Translations under genes and position numbers: made by a program
The notes under the pieces: generated by a model
The model's input: only the letters and a program-made list of their open reading frames with translations
Told to the model about the DNA's origin: nothing
The model's database searches: none
In this document: in pieces, positions 43,715 to 54,914 of the stretch
Position numbering within the stretch: the stretch's first letter is position 1
How the letters are laid out: every line of letters begins with the position of its first letter
Assembly: GCA_001687465.1 (NCBI GenBank)
Contig: LVLI01000231.1
Location: 62,001-126,000 of the forward strand
Source: Halocafeteria seosinensis
Lineage: Eukaryota; Sar; Bigyra; Bicosoecida
Direction: 5' to 3'
DNA length: 64,000 nt

Positions 43715-46700
43715 ATGAGCACGAATACCTCGTTCCATGAGGAGGAGGCAGATGCCAGCAAGAGCACAGATTGCACGAATTTCATTCCACAGTTCTACCG
43801 ACCGGCGATCTGCATGGTATGCTACCGTTCTATAGCGGAGCACTTTGATGAGTGGACCTTCATCCCCGGAGACCTGGAGCAGGACTCACCAGCCAAATAT
43901 GTCAATCAGGAAACAGGAGAAACAGTATTTGCAAAGACAAAATACCAAGTGCGAAAACGTGAATGCAGTACTGATAGACGTCCCAGTCACCTTACTGAGG
44001 ATGGTCCTAGTCAAAGCAGATCAACTCAAGGTGGCCAATCGTTCGCTTCCGAATCTTCTCAACCTGGTGATGGAATAGGGAAGCAGAAGAGTACAATCGA
44101 AACCCCCGTTGAAGACGAATGCGTCAAAGAAGGGAAAGTGGATGAGTCTAATCGGGAGAAAGACCCTGTCGCCGTGGCAAATGTTCCGGCCGTTGCTACT
44201 CAACAACCGCAGAAAGCGGCGTCACCTCGAAAGATCGAACAAAAGAGCATTTCTGTCACCTCTGCGAAAGTACAGGGAGAACCTATAAAACCTACCATGT
44301 ACACACCTGAAAAAGTACAGTCGGTGACACTGTCGTCGACCCCTGTTAGCCCGGTGTACTCGATAGAGCCTCATGCCACGCACTCCGTTTCGAAAGGCAG
44401 CGTAGGTGTAGACAAAATGGACCAGGAGGGCTTTACTGCAGTTCAGCCAGTTGTATCCCCAGTCAAGATATCGAGTGTAAAAGCGAACAACGCTTCTGTG
44501 TCACAGTCACAGGTGGAGGGCAATGACATTTGCACAGATAGTGGTCGCTCACTCTCTAAGGACTCGGATTGGTCACTCTCCAGTCAAACGGGGCATTCTA
44601 CGTTTAGCTATGAGGAAGGGAAGAAAACAGCTATCGAATTTAGGACAGCTCGGAGTAGTCTAAGCACAGGACATGAACACTGCTACTGCAATCACCCTAA
44701 ACCACCCTTACCCCGGGAAGGTCGGCCATCAGGGCATCAATCTGGAAAAGAATACCACGGGAAATACGCCAGCAAGATATCTTCATCGAAATCAACAAGG
44801 GGCTCCTTGACAACGCAGCAGAGCCCGCAGGTTGAAGATATAGATGAAGATGTAGATATCCCGGATGCAGAGGAAGATGAAGACTTCGCAAATATGGACG
44901 ATCTCGCCGCGACCCAGTACGATTCCTCTTCTATGGGACAGAAGGGGTCTCATGGATCGTCTCGATTTGATGCGTTCCCCGTCGATGATCCGGCATTTGT
45001 GGATCTGGCGCAACTAAAGAGGTACGTGTTCTGCGTTGTTGTCGCGAAGAGCCATCGGGCTAAAGCCAAAAACTGCTGTATTTCACAGAGAATTTCCTTC
45101 GATAGAAATTGCCCGAGTGTGGCAGCATTTGCCCTCTTTCTTGCAAACTGCGTGGCAACTTAAGGATATAGCTGAAATCAAGGAAAGTGAACGGGACTCA
45201 CGAGCAGGAGCAACCTCGTTTCGGGATGATTCCATCCATATCCCCGCAAACTCACCTAGCAGGGTAGTGTGTGGACTCTTGATCATGGCGGGAAATTATC
45301 TGTTCTTCGTTCAGGTAAATGCGCCGAAGTGTCTACTTTCTGTTCTTGCCGGATGCATATGCGTTACTTGTTATGTATGCAGCCTAACTGTCTTCATCCC
45401 TCTTATGGCATCCTACAATGGATATGCCCGATATCTAGTATATCCTCAGTGCACATCCAGCTGGCGAAGGACAGTAGCTCACTAGGACGTGCCTCCCAGT
45501 ATATGGATTTGTCCCCCAATATGGGAGTGAGGGATATAAAGGTATCTACTTGGGCGGAGTATTTAGCAGCCAATGGGCTACCTAATGCATGGGATGACAT
45601 AGTAGCTAAGGGTGGTGGAAGCAGTGTTACACGACAAAAACGCCCGTCTATTTTTGCACGCGCACTTGGTAAGCAGGATACGAAGGTCCCATCGACCTTC
45701 CTGCAGCACTCCCCAGCCGCTCGACCGCAAGAAACAGTTGTAGCTTCTCTATTAACAAGCTACAAAGATAGCAATCAACTCCCCGAGTACGTCATCAGAA
45801 CAACCTCGCTAGCTCTTTCAAATGATACTGGAGCAGTCATGCAAGGGATAATGGAAAAATGTCCGACTGAAGAGCATCATCTAGTGAGAACGGCGAGAGC
45901 GTCCAGCGAACATTACCAGAAGCAGAAGCGTTCTTCTTTGTCAACGGTGAAGAACTGGAGAGCATTTCAGGGGAGTGCTTGGAAGAAGCGATTCTTTGTT
46001 TTGCGTAACGGCCAGCTAGAATACCACAATTTGCCGAAAGACTCGTCAACGTATACGTATGGAAGAAGCGTTCCACCCTCATCAGAAATGAAAGGGTCTA
46101 TCACTTTAGATGGGTGGACTGAAGTTTTCTTCTTAAACCAGTCCGAAGACGAATGGTCTATCAACAATGTGGAAGCCGATGATTTGCGTTCAACCGTCTT
46201 CGGTCTGCGGACAGCAACCTCGCATCATCTTTTCAGAGTGTCCGATCCAGATACGGCCAAAACATGGGTTCGCCGTATTCTAGCAACTTCCCACTTAGCA
46301 TGCTACCAAAACGAATTCCCTCAAAGTGTCATTTTCGAATCTCCTGAGAGCGCAAGAGGATTCTTTCAGCCCTTGCAAACTAGCAGCGTCATCGACGATA
46401 TACAGTCAGAGATTCCCCCACGAGCTCCAGATACCGACAACGACCGAAACTTAGCGGAGAGCCTGTCAGAAATGTGGAAGGCGGAAGAGAGTGTCCAAGA
46501 TCCTACATTGGAAAGCATTGCCCAAGTTATCTCGGAGGAGAACACACTAGCCGCTGAAGTATCTGGAAATAACGAAACTCCTTTATGGGAGTATTTGACA
46601 GGCGAAAGTGACACCGAGGGCCCTTATAACGAAACAGAAATGCGAGAGTTATTCATGCAGGGGGAAATAGACTGGTCGACTATGGCCCGTTGCCTCACAT

Positions 46701-47094
46701 ACATCCCTTCTGTAGACTACATTGCAACTAATAGGAGCGCCGACGAAACCGAGGCAATATTCCTTCCCGTGGAAGTACTCTTCCGGGATGGCACACGCTC
46801 CGTGTTTGATTGTACTGGCAATTGGATTTCCGCTTACAAGTAAGTTTCTTCCGCTATAGTTTAGAAACCTTCGGAAACCTCAAACCGCATTTGTTCGTAT
46901 TGCTATGCAGCATGGAAGTACAGTATCAACGCCTCATAATTGATGCTGTGGAGCTGGGCCTACCGTTCAATATGGTCCGGAAAGCTGTTGACGAGATGAG
47001 GTCAGCAACGATCCCGCCGGATTTAGCGACACTTCTGGATCGTCTACGTACAGCGGAAGGGGAAGAAGTTGTCGAACGAGCAAACGCACACTGA
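43715..47094 (+). CDS. PH-domain protein with disordered middle region
   Basis: Four exons (43715-45021, 45089-45314, 45383-46839, 46911-47094) give about 1057 residues. The N-terminus has a short Cys-containing block (FIPQFYRPAICMVCYRSIAE) near DEWTFIPGDL. A long disordered region rich in Ser, Val and Pro follows, with an acidic patch (IDEDVDIPDAEEDEDF). A PH-like stretch may cover exon 2 (PSRVVCGLLIMAGNYLFFVQ). A clear PH domain sits in exon 3: WRAFQGSAWKKRFFVLRNGQ, LEYHNLP, and a closing helix DPDTAKTWVRRILATSH. The C-terminus is acidic and helical. Phosphoinositide-dependent membrane recruitment is likely; partners are unknown. The stop is 12 nt from the EI24 stop on the other strand. Confidence 0.8.
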
Positions 47095-47106
47095 GAAAGC
47101 CATCTA

Positions 47107-48860
47107 TCATACTGTTTTCCGTATTCCCCTGACCATGAACTTCACCAGCTCAATTGTCGCCAAAGTTAAATATAATGGTAATGTAAACACCGTCCACCTG
47201 GTATTCGAGACTTTAGCCTTTTCGTTTTTGACTCCTACCGTCTTCCAATTCAGCGCTCTCCGGCAGCACTTTCCAAGAAAGTACGAAGGTACGCGCAATA
47301 GACTCATTATGAGAGACGCAAAAGAGTCCCATATCTGCTTAAACAGGAGCGATACTTCCCCACGAGGAGGCTGTTTCTCTCTGGAGTCAGCGAAGAAAAG
47401 GGGCTGATATACAGGTGTCCGTTGAGGCTCGACATAACCCATCGTTAGCACAATCATAAACGGAAGACTTATCGCGTATAACCCAGCGTTCGTCAAAAAG
47501 TTGCCAAAAAATGACACGATAGTAATCGGTATGCCAAAGCCAACAAACCACAGCCAGCGCGCTTCCGCGAACCTAATCCTTTGCGTTAAGCTCCACTGCT
47601 CGAGACTCCATTTGTAATCGAATGCGACAAATGCATACAGAAAACAACTAATTGAAAAACTTAGAGATTGTCCTATCCCTGGTATGAACAAAGCGACCAT
47701 TGCCTGCAAGTAGAGTATTCCCGTTAGAACAATGCGGTACGCCATCTCTGACAGGGATTGCAAGATAATTTCGTAGTGACGAATCGGCGAAATATCGGTA
47801 GGAGGTTTGGTCACGTTTCCGTCTTGTTGGACTTCATAAATCCGGTGAGCTGCTTAGTATCGTAGTCAGAGAACCAAGAAATGCTGTGAATACAGTTATA
47901 CGCAGTAACAGACTAAGACACACATACCAAACTTAGCGACGTCGATGAACCAGACGCTGCTGAGCACGAAAGAAATAACGTAAAGAGGCAATATGCCACC
48001 CAAGTGGAAGATTAAATACGAAATCCATTGCGCAGCAACGAGCTGAGACATGCCACAGGCATACCATATTGCTGCGCTGTTATTGCCGTTTGACAAATGG
48101 TACCGCGCGACCCGAAGGATGTCCGACACAGTAAGTTGCCGGGTATCCAGGGAGAGTCCTACGGAGTCAGCAACGTTATTGATCAATGGAACTGGCAAAT
48201 CGGGGTACTGTAAACGTAAAGGAATAAGAAGGACAAACTTTTTTAAGTGCCCCACTGAAATGCAACATGTTGTGTGTCACGTCACGTACTGTTTGTAGCA
48301 AGTACCCTCCTACAATGACGGCGGTGTTCAATGCCAAAAGCTGATTTTCCATGTTACAGGCAGCACATAAGTAGTACAAGTTACTCCTTCGATGATTGTC
48401 GAACGCAGAGACACACGTACTTGCAGTGTTTTGACCCCAATTGCTCGACTTTGCGCATAGACCGGAAGTGTTCGATGGAGTGAGATTCCACTCTGCCCCA
48501 AAAAAATAAAAAATAAATAAAAAGCGAAAATCAGTGGCATCGGCCGACGCATGATGAGCCAAGAGAGACAACATGTAAACTCACCATGATTCCATCCCAC
48601 AACACGCCTGCAATGGAGCTGCACCAAACTCCGAAACTTCGTGCCGAATGGACGTCAACTTCCTCTTCCGTTCTACTGGCATTCTCTGTCTTTCCTCCCT
48701 CCTCTTCCACCTCCTCATGTCGGTGAGATTTGTGTCTCCTCTGACGCGTGTTTGTCCCGACACTAGCTCGTGGGGCTTTGGTATAGGAGAATCGCGTGGT
48801 AAACGAGGAGGAAGAGCCCTCCGTCTTGCCACTTCTCTGGCGGGGTGGATTATCGCTCAT
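47107..48860 (-). CDS. EI24: EI24-type multi-pass membrane protein
   Basis: Five exons (48585-48860, 48421-48492, 48290-48340, 47928-48207, 47107-47849) give about 473 residues. EI24/EPG-4 is an ER protein needed for autophagy in animals. After a Ser/Arg/Lys-rich N-terminus, the family core appears: GVLWDGIMSGISLHRTL, LLALNTAVIVGGYLL, GGILPLYVISFVLSSVWFID, ILQSLSEMAYRIVLTGILYL, FVAFDYKWSLEQWSL, and WLWFVGFGIPITIVSFF. Six to seven membrane helices are expected. Phase choices were decided by this homology, including a 51-nt exon 3. An upstream ATG at 48893 could add 11 residues. Confidence 0.85.
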
Positions 48861-49186
48861 GACACTGCTTTCATTCCATAGGCATACATACATAAACTAT
48901 TGGTTAACACTACTTGTACCATATCATTGTAGTGGAAATGAGCAACAACAATGACGATGAACTTGGACACAATGAAATGTGAAGTCATCAGTAGGTAGGT
49001 ATATTACAACCATTATGGTACAACCAGTACATATCTCTCTCTACTCGACCTAGGTATTGTATAGACACCGCCAGATTGCTTCGTTGTGGGGTTCTATATG
49101 AGCAACTAGTTCTCGACTGACAATTTATTTATTTATTTATTTGTATATTGTTCATGTCCAGCTAGGACAACAACATACAGGAGAAT
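48861..49186. promoter_or_regulatory. Divergent promoter region
   Basis: About 325 nt between EI24 (minus) and the 478-residue protein (plus). No coding pattern. Contains the TTTA repeat at 49123-49143. Confidence 0.4.
49123..49143. repeat. Simple (ATTT)n repeat
   Basis: About five tandem ATTT units, 45-65 nt before the ATG of the 478-residue protein. An AT-rich tract at this spot could keep the promoter free of nucleosomes; that is inference. Confidence 0.7.
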
Positions 49187-50623
49187 ATGAGCCAGGAGGA
49201 CCATGGCGTCCCTATCCCTTCCTCTCGTATACGGAGTGAAGTCGTGAGGCCCTCTAGAACCACCGAGCGTGGTGGGAATAGTACTAACAGTGCCAAGAGC
49301 GCCCTCTACGCTGACCTCTCGGCAGCTAGCTTTGATGAACTACGATGGCTAGCCCTGGGGGCTGACCCGAAATTGGTCAATTATGTGTCGAGAATACGAA
49401 GCTCATTGTGGGATAAAGAGCGGTCAGATGTACCAGAAAGCCATTGGAAGTATGTACGCAGCAAAGATATATCCGAAGAAGAGGCGCTGGAAATAGAAGG
49501 GCAATCACAACAACCTTGGACCCCTTCCCCGGCCTCGTCATCGGAAAGAGGCAGTTCTAGCGTCATGTCGACAATGCAAGATGTGCGGCGAAATATCCTT
49601 CATGCCGTACTAGATGGGCTAGCGCAGCAGGTATACCGTCGAAGGGAAGGAAGAAATGAGTCATCGGCCGCTCAGGGAGAGGCTGACCCTCAAGACCTGC
49701 AGCAATTCGAGGAGGCTTTAGAGGAATATGGAAGGACCGATGTGGTCTCATTGGAAGAGTCTTCTGACAAACGCTATTTCGCTAATGTATCTGGAGAGGA
49801 GCAGGTGCAAAAGTTGAATAAGTTATGCTATGATGGGTGCTATAAGACGTATCTAGACTGGGCACAATCATATTGCCAAGAGTGGGGACAGCTTCTGAGC
49901 AATGTTGAACAGGGAAGCGACAGAAGGTTGGCAAAGTATCGAAAACCAGCAGAAGTCATAAAAGCATGGGCTGGCTTCTGCCGAAGCCTTCCGCAGGAAG
50001 CCGCCATGGAAGCTAAGAGGATCCCGATTTTACCAGGCGATGACAATCGAGATATGCTTTGTTCTGATGCCCAAGCTGGCTCTTTTGCAAGACCTTATCT
50101 AAAGCTAGCTACCCAGGTATTCTCTCCAGACGATACTTCTTCATCTGTGTACTACGAGATAACATTAAGAAAACTCATGAGTATAGTGGATGGGCACGTT
50201 GCCAGATACATCCAGCACATTGAAAACGCTTTGTGGGCCAAGTACGTACAGCAATCAATGAATTACTTTGGACAGCGATACCCCCAATGTGCGAAATTGG
50301 AGCATTTAGGGTTCAATGTAACTTCTTATCTTCCACGAGGACTCGCCCCGTCAGAAGAGCAAGAAACGGACTCGCCGACTGCAGAAGTAATACTAGAGGG
50401 CGTACGGCGAGCGTTTCGTGATTGTAGCAAGGAATTGGAGAATGTGCTTTCGTTTAATAGTGTGACTCCCAAAACGTCGATAGAGTCTCCAATGGAGGAA
50501 GAAAACGCAATTACATTGCAAGACTTTCACGAATGGATCAACTGTCGAACTCATTTTCCCGGTGCAACGGCTCTTTCCGCGAGTGCATCGCGTCGGATCA
50601 GGAAGCGCTCTTCTAAGTCCTAA
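49187..50623 (+). CDS. Unknown 478-residue protein
   Basis: One intronless frame of 478 codons. The N-terminal ~190 residues are mostly disordered with a helix (SFDELRWLALGADPKLVNYV). From about residue 195 the sequence becomes helical and folded-looking: YGRTDVVSLEESSDKRYF, LNKLCYDGCYKTYLDWAQSY, YYEITLRKLMSIVDGHVARY, then HIENALWAKYVQQSMNYFGQ. It ends with a basic tail (RRIRKRSSKS). No catalytic motif, zinc site or membrane helix is visible, and I recognise no family. Its length, start context and codon use make it a convincing gene. Confidence 0.75.
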   Translation: MSQEDHGVPIPSSRIRSEVVRPSRTTERGGNSTNSAKSALYADLSAASFDELRWLALGADPKLVNYVSRIRSSLWDKERSDVPESHWKYVRSKDISEEEALEIEGQSQQPWTPSPASSSERGSSSVMSTMQDVRRNILHAVLDGLAQQVYRRREGRNESSAAQGEADPQDLQQFEEALEEYGRTDVVSLEESSDKRYFANVSGEEQVQKLNKLCYDGCYKTYLDWAQSYCQEWGQLLSNVEQGSDRRLAKYRKPAEVIKAWAGFCRSLPQEAAMEAKRIPILPGDDNRDMLCSDAQAGSFARPYLKLATQVFSPDDTSSSVYYEITLRKLMSIVDGHVARYIQHIENALWAKYVQQSMNYFGQRYPQCAKLEHLGFNVTSYLPRGLAPSEEQETDSPTAEVILEGVRRAFRDCSKELENVLSFNSVTPKTSIESPMEEENAITLQDFHEWINCRTHFPGATALSASASRRIRKRSSKS

Positions 50624-51021
50624 CGCAACTCACAACCCATACATATACACACCAACACACATGTTATCGTAAGTACTCGCCCTATTGGAGTTAACAGACT
50701 TCTATTTATTTCTGTGGTTGACTGAATATTTAGGACATAACGCTGCGTCAGTTCAACTAAAAATATCACGCACAATGCACGTTTCTATTCGGTGCCTACT
50801 CAGTCGTCTCATAACCGTTATGCGAATACCTAGGTGGACGCTTTGGGGACCCCTACGTAGCGGTACACATAGCAGCACAGCAGATTCTGGAGAGGCAGGC
50901 GTCATTATGATTCGTCTGCAGCAAGAAATGAACCTTCGCGGCGGCAACTGCCAATAAAAAGGAATTCATCTATTTCTTCACTTTTCCTTTTCCTTTCTTC
51001 CTTCCAAACGTTTTGCAAGAA
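50624..51021. other. Convergent gap with a weak ORF
   Basis: About 400 nt before the DNA ligase stop. A plus-strand frame of 60 codons from the ATG at 50775 to 50957 has a protein-like end (MIRLQQEMNLRGGNCQ) and might be a terminal exon. Otherwise nothing recognised. Confidence 0.3.
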
Positions 51022-54000
51022 CTACAATATGTCGTCGTCATCTTCTCCCTCCGGTGCGGTGCTGTTGCTAACTTGAGGTTGGTCGTAGTACATTTGCAGC
51101 ACTTGGTTGGCATTTGTACAATCTTCAGCATTCTTGTCTTCCCTAACTTGTAAAAAGCGAGGAAAGCGTAGCGCGATACCTTTGCCTGCCGCAGCTTTTC
51201 CAACAGCAGCCGTATGAACAGGTGAAATAGACAAATCCGCAGCTTTCACTTCCCACACAAACTTCGGTTCAAACCATACATGCGGCGCAGTCAGGCCATT
51301 TCCTACGCGCACATTCTTCGGTTTAGAGTCGCAAATAATACAGTCCCCCTTAAACATTTCTGAGAGTTCGTTGAATTTCTTATCGGAGAAACCCGTTCCA
51401 ACCCTTGCAATAGTCTGAAATTCTTCTTCCTCATCATCGTAGGTAGCTAAAAGGTATGATCCGAACCAGCCCGTTCTTTTTCCCTTACCGTACCAGGCTC
51501 CTACCGGCACTAAGTCGAATGAGTCTGTGAGACCATCCATATAGTCTTTCTTCAGCTTTAGCCAATTGAGACTTCTCTTCGCTGGTTCGTATGTGGCGTC
51601 TTTCATTAAAGTCTTCACCATCAGCCCCTCGCAGTTTCCATCAACAGACGCTTTCAAATAAGCATCAACATCGTTAACATCTTCTCCAGTGTAATCTGCA
51701 CCATTAGCGAACGCGAACTTACCAGGAACCTCGAGAAAGTGATGGTGGAGCATTGCCCTTCGCTTAGCAAACGGCTCTCGTAGAAGGGATTGGCCATTCA
51801 AATACAGTAGGTCAAACGCCGCATAAATAACTTGAACCTTGATGTTTTCTGTTGTTACATCTTTTCGCGCGCGCGTAGACAGTTTTTGAAACGGGAGTAG
51901 TCTCCTCTCTTGTGGGTCGTACGCAACCACCTCTCCATCCATCACATAAGTGTCTACTGTGTCATACTTGTCTACCTGAAAGTCAAACTCAAGTTTGGTG
52001 CCAAACTGTGGAGGTTCCACATCTTGATCATCTTTGTCCCCCACGCAGACAGCCCTTTCAATTTCTTTCAAAAATGTGGTATTAGACTCCTTTGACACCG
52101 GTCCCTCGGCAGATGGCACAACTTCAGCAAGGTCAGGGTACTTCCCGGTAGTGTCTTCACTGTTTCGACTGAAGATCTTGACACAAGCCTGACCGTCCTT
52201 GTCGTGGAATTTGTGAATTTGAGCGCGTTCCCCGTCGTATTTCCATTCACAAGTAAACTGCTGATTCTCGAAGCGATCGAGCACCTCTGATACCCCCTTT
52301 GTAGGTTTCGCCAGCATTGGAGTAACGGGTACCCCCGGTGTAAGAGCGCATCGCTCACGCGCTTTATGGACACCACCGGAAAGCAAAGCGGGGACCACAG
52401 CATCAAAACTTGGTACCTCCGAAAAAACCTGTCGAAGAATCTGCACCGCCTCTTCAAGTTCCGCCTGGGTTGCAGTTTTTTCTCTTGCCTTTCCAGATGA
52501 GGTGACTCTGGTATCAAAAGTACTGGCCCAAGTTCCCGCCATCCCTGAGGGAGTAGAGGAGCTAGCCTTTGAGACTTCCGCTGCAACGGAGACTGGTGGA
52601 GTTATAGTGAATGCATGAGCAAGAGCTGTTAGCACCGTATTCTCTGCCATTCCAATACGCAACTTGCCCTGCAAGCAACGGATAATATAACGGGATTCCG
52701 CATGTTCCCCTTCAGCTTGTACCAATAGCTTTTTGATCGCTTCAACCTTCCGCTCTTGCATTTTGTTACCGGAAGCGCTTGCAATTTCCCGGAAAACGTC
52801 ATATACGTGTTTCACCTCCAGTGGCTTTTTCCTGGCGGCAAATCCTAGTGTTTTTTGTTGGGTACGACTTTTCTCCGCCACAAGCCCTAAATCACCTTCA
52901 GTCTTAGCCAATGCCTTAACATCCCGGATTTCGCGCCCCGTAGCCTGTGCAATAGCTTTGGTAAGTAATGCATCTCCTAGCCCCAGTTCTACACCCTCAT
53001 ATGCGGGAGCAAGTTTGCTAGAGCACAGGTAGATAGACGGCAACAGATCGAAAGGAGACAGGGTTATTATAGAGCGAAAGAGATTGCATAATGTTTCCTG
53101 TATAGCTAGCCTCGAACTGGTGTCTTCAATATGGCGAAAACAGTCAGTAAGAGCCCTATAGGGAACAGGTTGGTTAACAGACCAAAAATGCGAAACACTG
53201 TCGACGGGATGATACTCCCCCAGTACGTGACTGGACGTATTAGGGCTGTCGTTAGTATCAATAGCAGCTACCGAAGTAGTTTTATCGTTAGAGCTAGTAT
53301 CGCTCTCTTGACTCATATCAGACGATTCCTCAATGGCCTTGCTTCGCTTCCGGAGTCGTTTCCTGGGTTGTCCCTGGACAACATCTTCAGAGTTTTCCTT
53401 GCCTAGATCTTCCCTTGTATTCCCACTTTTCTCTTTCGCCTTTTTCGGTGAGGATGCGCCATTCCGATTCGAAGCGTTGCTTCCTTGGCTGTTTAGTGGT
53501 TCGGGTGACGGCGTAGAGCCCGACTCGTGAACGTTGTTGTTGCCTTCTCGCTCCCTCTTTGAAGCTGTTGTAGAGCCGCCAGGGTCGGTTTTGGATCCTC
53601 CTCCAAAGAAGGACTGCAGGGTTTTCTGCTGCTTGGTTCCTTCCATTGGATCGGAATTCTTCTTCTTCTTCTGCAAAGATGCGGGTATGAAGGTGAATTA
53701 GACTGTATCTGCGCTCCAACCGTCCTTACTAACCTTGTTTGAATTTGTCTTTCCCTTGGTGCTAAATCTCGAACCTGTCAATAATACACCATACAAGCAC
53801 ACAGCCAAGTATATGCACTTTTTGGGTATCGCAGTGCAAACCAATCAACATCGTTATCAAGCCGAAAATCCTATGGGAACTACTCAAAACAATTCAAAAA
53901 CTTCACGAACGACGCTCCACAATTCAAATTGAACAACACGCAACTTTTTTGGGGGGATACTTACAAGATATTGTGCTATCTCCCGCAACACAAGTAGGAT

Positions 54001-54130
54001 AGCAAAGCCCCCTGGGTATCCCCGTGTTCGATACTGTCTGACGAAGCTGAATTCGGTGCCTCGCTAGCAGAGAAGTTGCGATAAACTTTGTTTTACCACC
54101 TCCCGATAGGCAAGATATCTTTCTCCACAT
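51022..54130 (-). CDS. LIG1: DNA ligase I with mitochondrial-type leader
   Basis: Exons 53965-54130, 53734-53774 and 51022-53670 give about 951 residues. The ATP-dependent ligase seals nicks in replication and repair. Near the N-terminus is a PCNA-binding PIP box, QKTLQSFF. The catalytic core has motif I FTCEWKYDGERAQIH (adenylated Lys), then VMDGEVVAYD, CEGLMVKTL, SLNWLKLKKDYMDG, and RFPRFLQVREDK near the end; an acidic tail EGEDDDDIL closes it. The first two exons add a basic leader (MWRKISCLSGGGKTKF, LLARHRIQLRQT) ending near SRFSTKGK, like a mitochondrial presequence. An internal ATG at 53646 starts MEGTKQQKTLQSFF, which would give an 874-residue nuclear form. The first intron (190 nt) is long for this genome. 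Confidence 0.9.
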
Positions 54131-54193
54131 GCCAAGACTTCACTACGAAGCACGCAGTAGATTCGCCGACAAACGATCTATGCACAAATAATA

Positions 54194-54895
54194 ATGCTCT
54201 CTTATGTCTGCAATGGAGATTGCGATTCATTGCCACTGATCAAAACAAACTTTTTGCAGACCGGGTACGTCTGTACAACATACGTTGTTTGTACTTAGAA
54301 CATGAAGTTGGTGGGCGGTTGGAGTCGTTGACGACACGTCTTAAGTATGAATATCTGTCAGTTTGGCGTCATGGATATGATTAGAGTTGTTGTTACTTTG
54401 AGCAAATCTGTTGTTACCATTAACGGTGCTGAACGTAAGGCAAGGTCTGGTGGAATCACTGTTCAGAAATTCCATGGCAGATGATGAGGGCGGCAATCCG
54501 CTTTAAACCATATGATGACTGACAGCATCGAATGTCAATGACATGGCTTCATGCAGTCTCAGGTTGAGATCTCAGCGTTACCTTATGTACTCTCACTTAC
54601 ACGAGTGATTGCTTCCGATATCTCCTATACGGTATTCTATGTGATCCTACATGGCTGATACTAGTTTTCAGGGGAGCAATATCTCTATACACGCACCCAA
54701 GCATTGGACCTACCCAACGAAGGCTCAATCCCTAACAAATTTGCTGCACCGTCATCCAGTTGTCTTCATACTTCCAATCTAGCAGATGCAAGACTTGGCG
54801 GCAAAGTGCACCAGACGGCGCATCGCCTTAGTCAGACTACTACACAGCTGGGTGAAAGCTCTGACCTACCTGAAGACAGCAAACAGCGCACTTAA
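54194..54895 (+). CDS. Partly resolved multi-exon gene, unknown
   Basis: A strong acceptor (GTTTTCAG, ending at 54671) opens a coding-like last exon: EQYLYTRTQALDLPNEG, LADARLGGKVHQTAHRLS, ending SSDLPEDSKQRT with a TAA at 54893-54895. That stop is 19 nt from the next convergent stop, as expected for this genome. Upstream, an ATG at 54194 starts MLSYVCNGDCDSLPLIKT with a good donor (GTACGT at 54265), and a later frame reads VVVTLSKSVVTINGAE after an acceptor at 54384. The middle exons could not be fixed. No family recognised. Divergent from DNA ligase. Confidence 0.4.
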
Positions 54896-54914
54896 ACCCT
54901 GCGACGTATTTTCT

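Noticed and set aside
51022..51203. Short lysine- and cysteine-rich frame at the ligase 3' end
   Set aside because: Out-of-phase reading of the ligase C-terminus; the ligase frame has family motifs.
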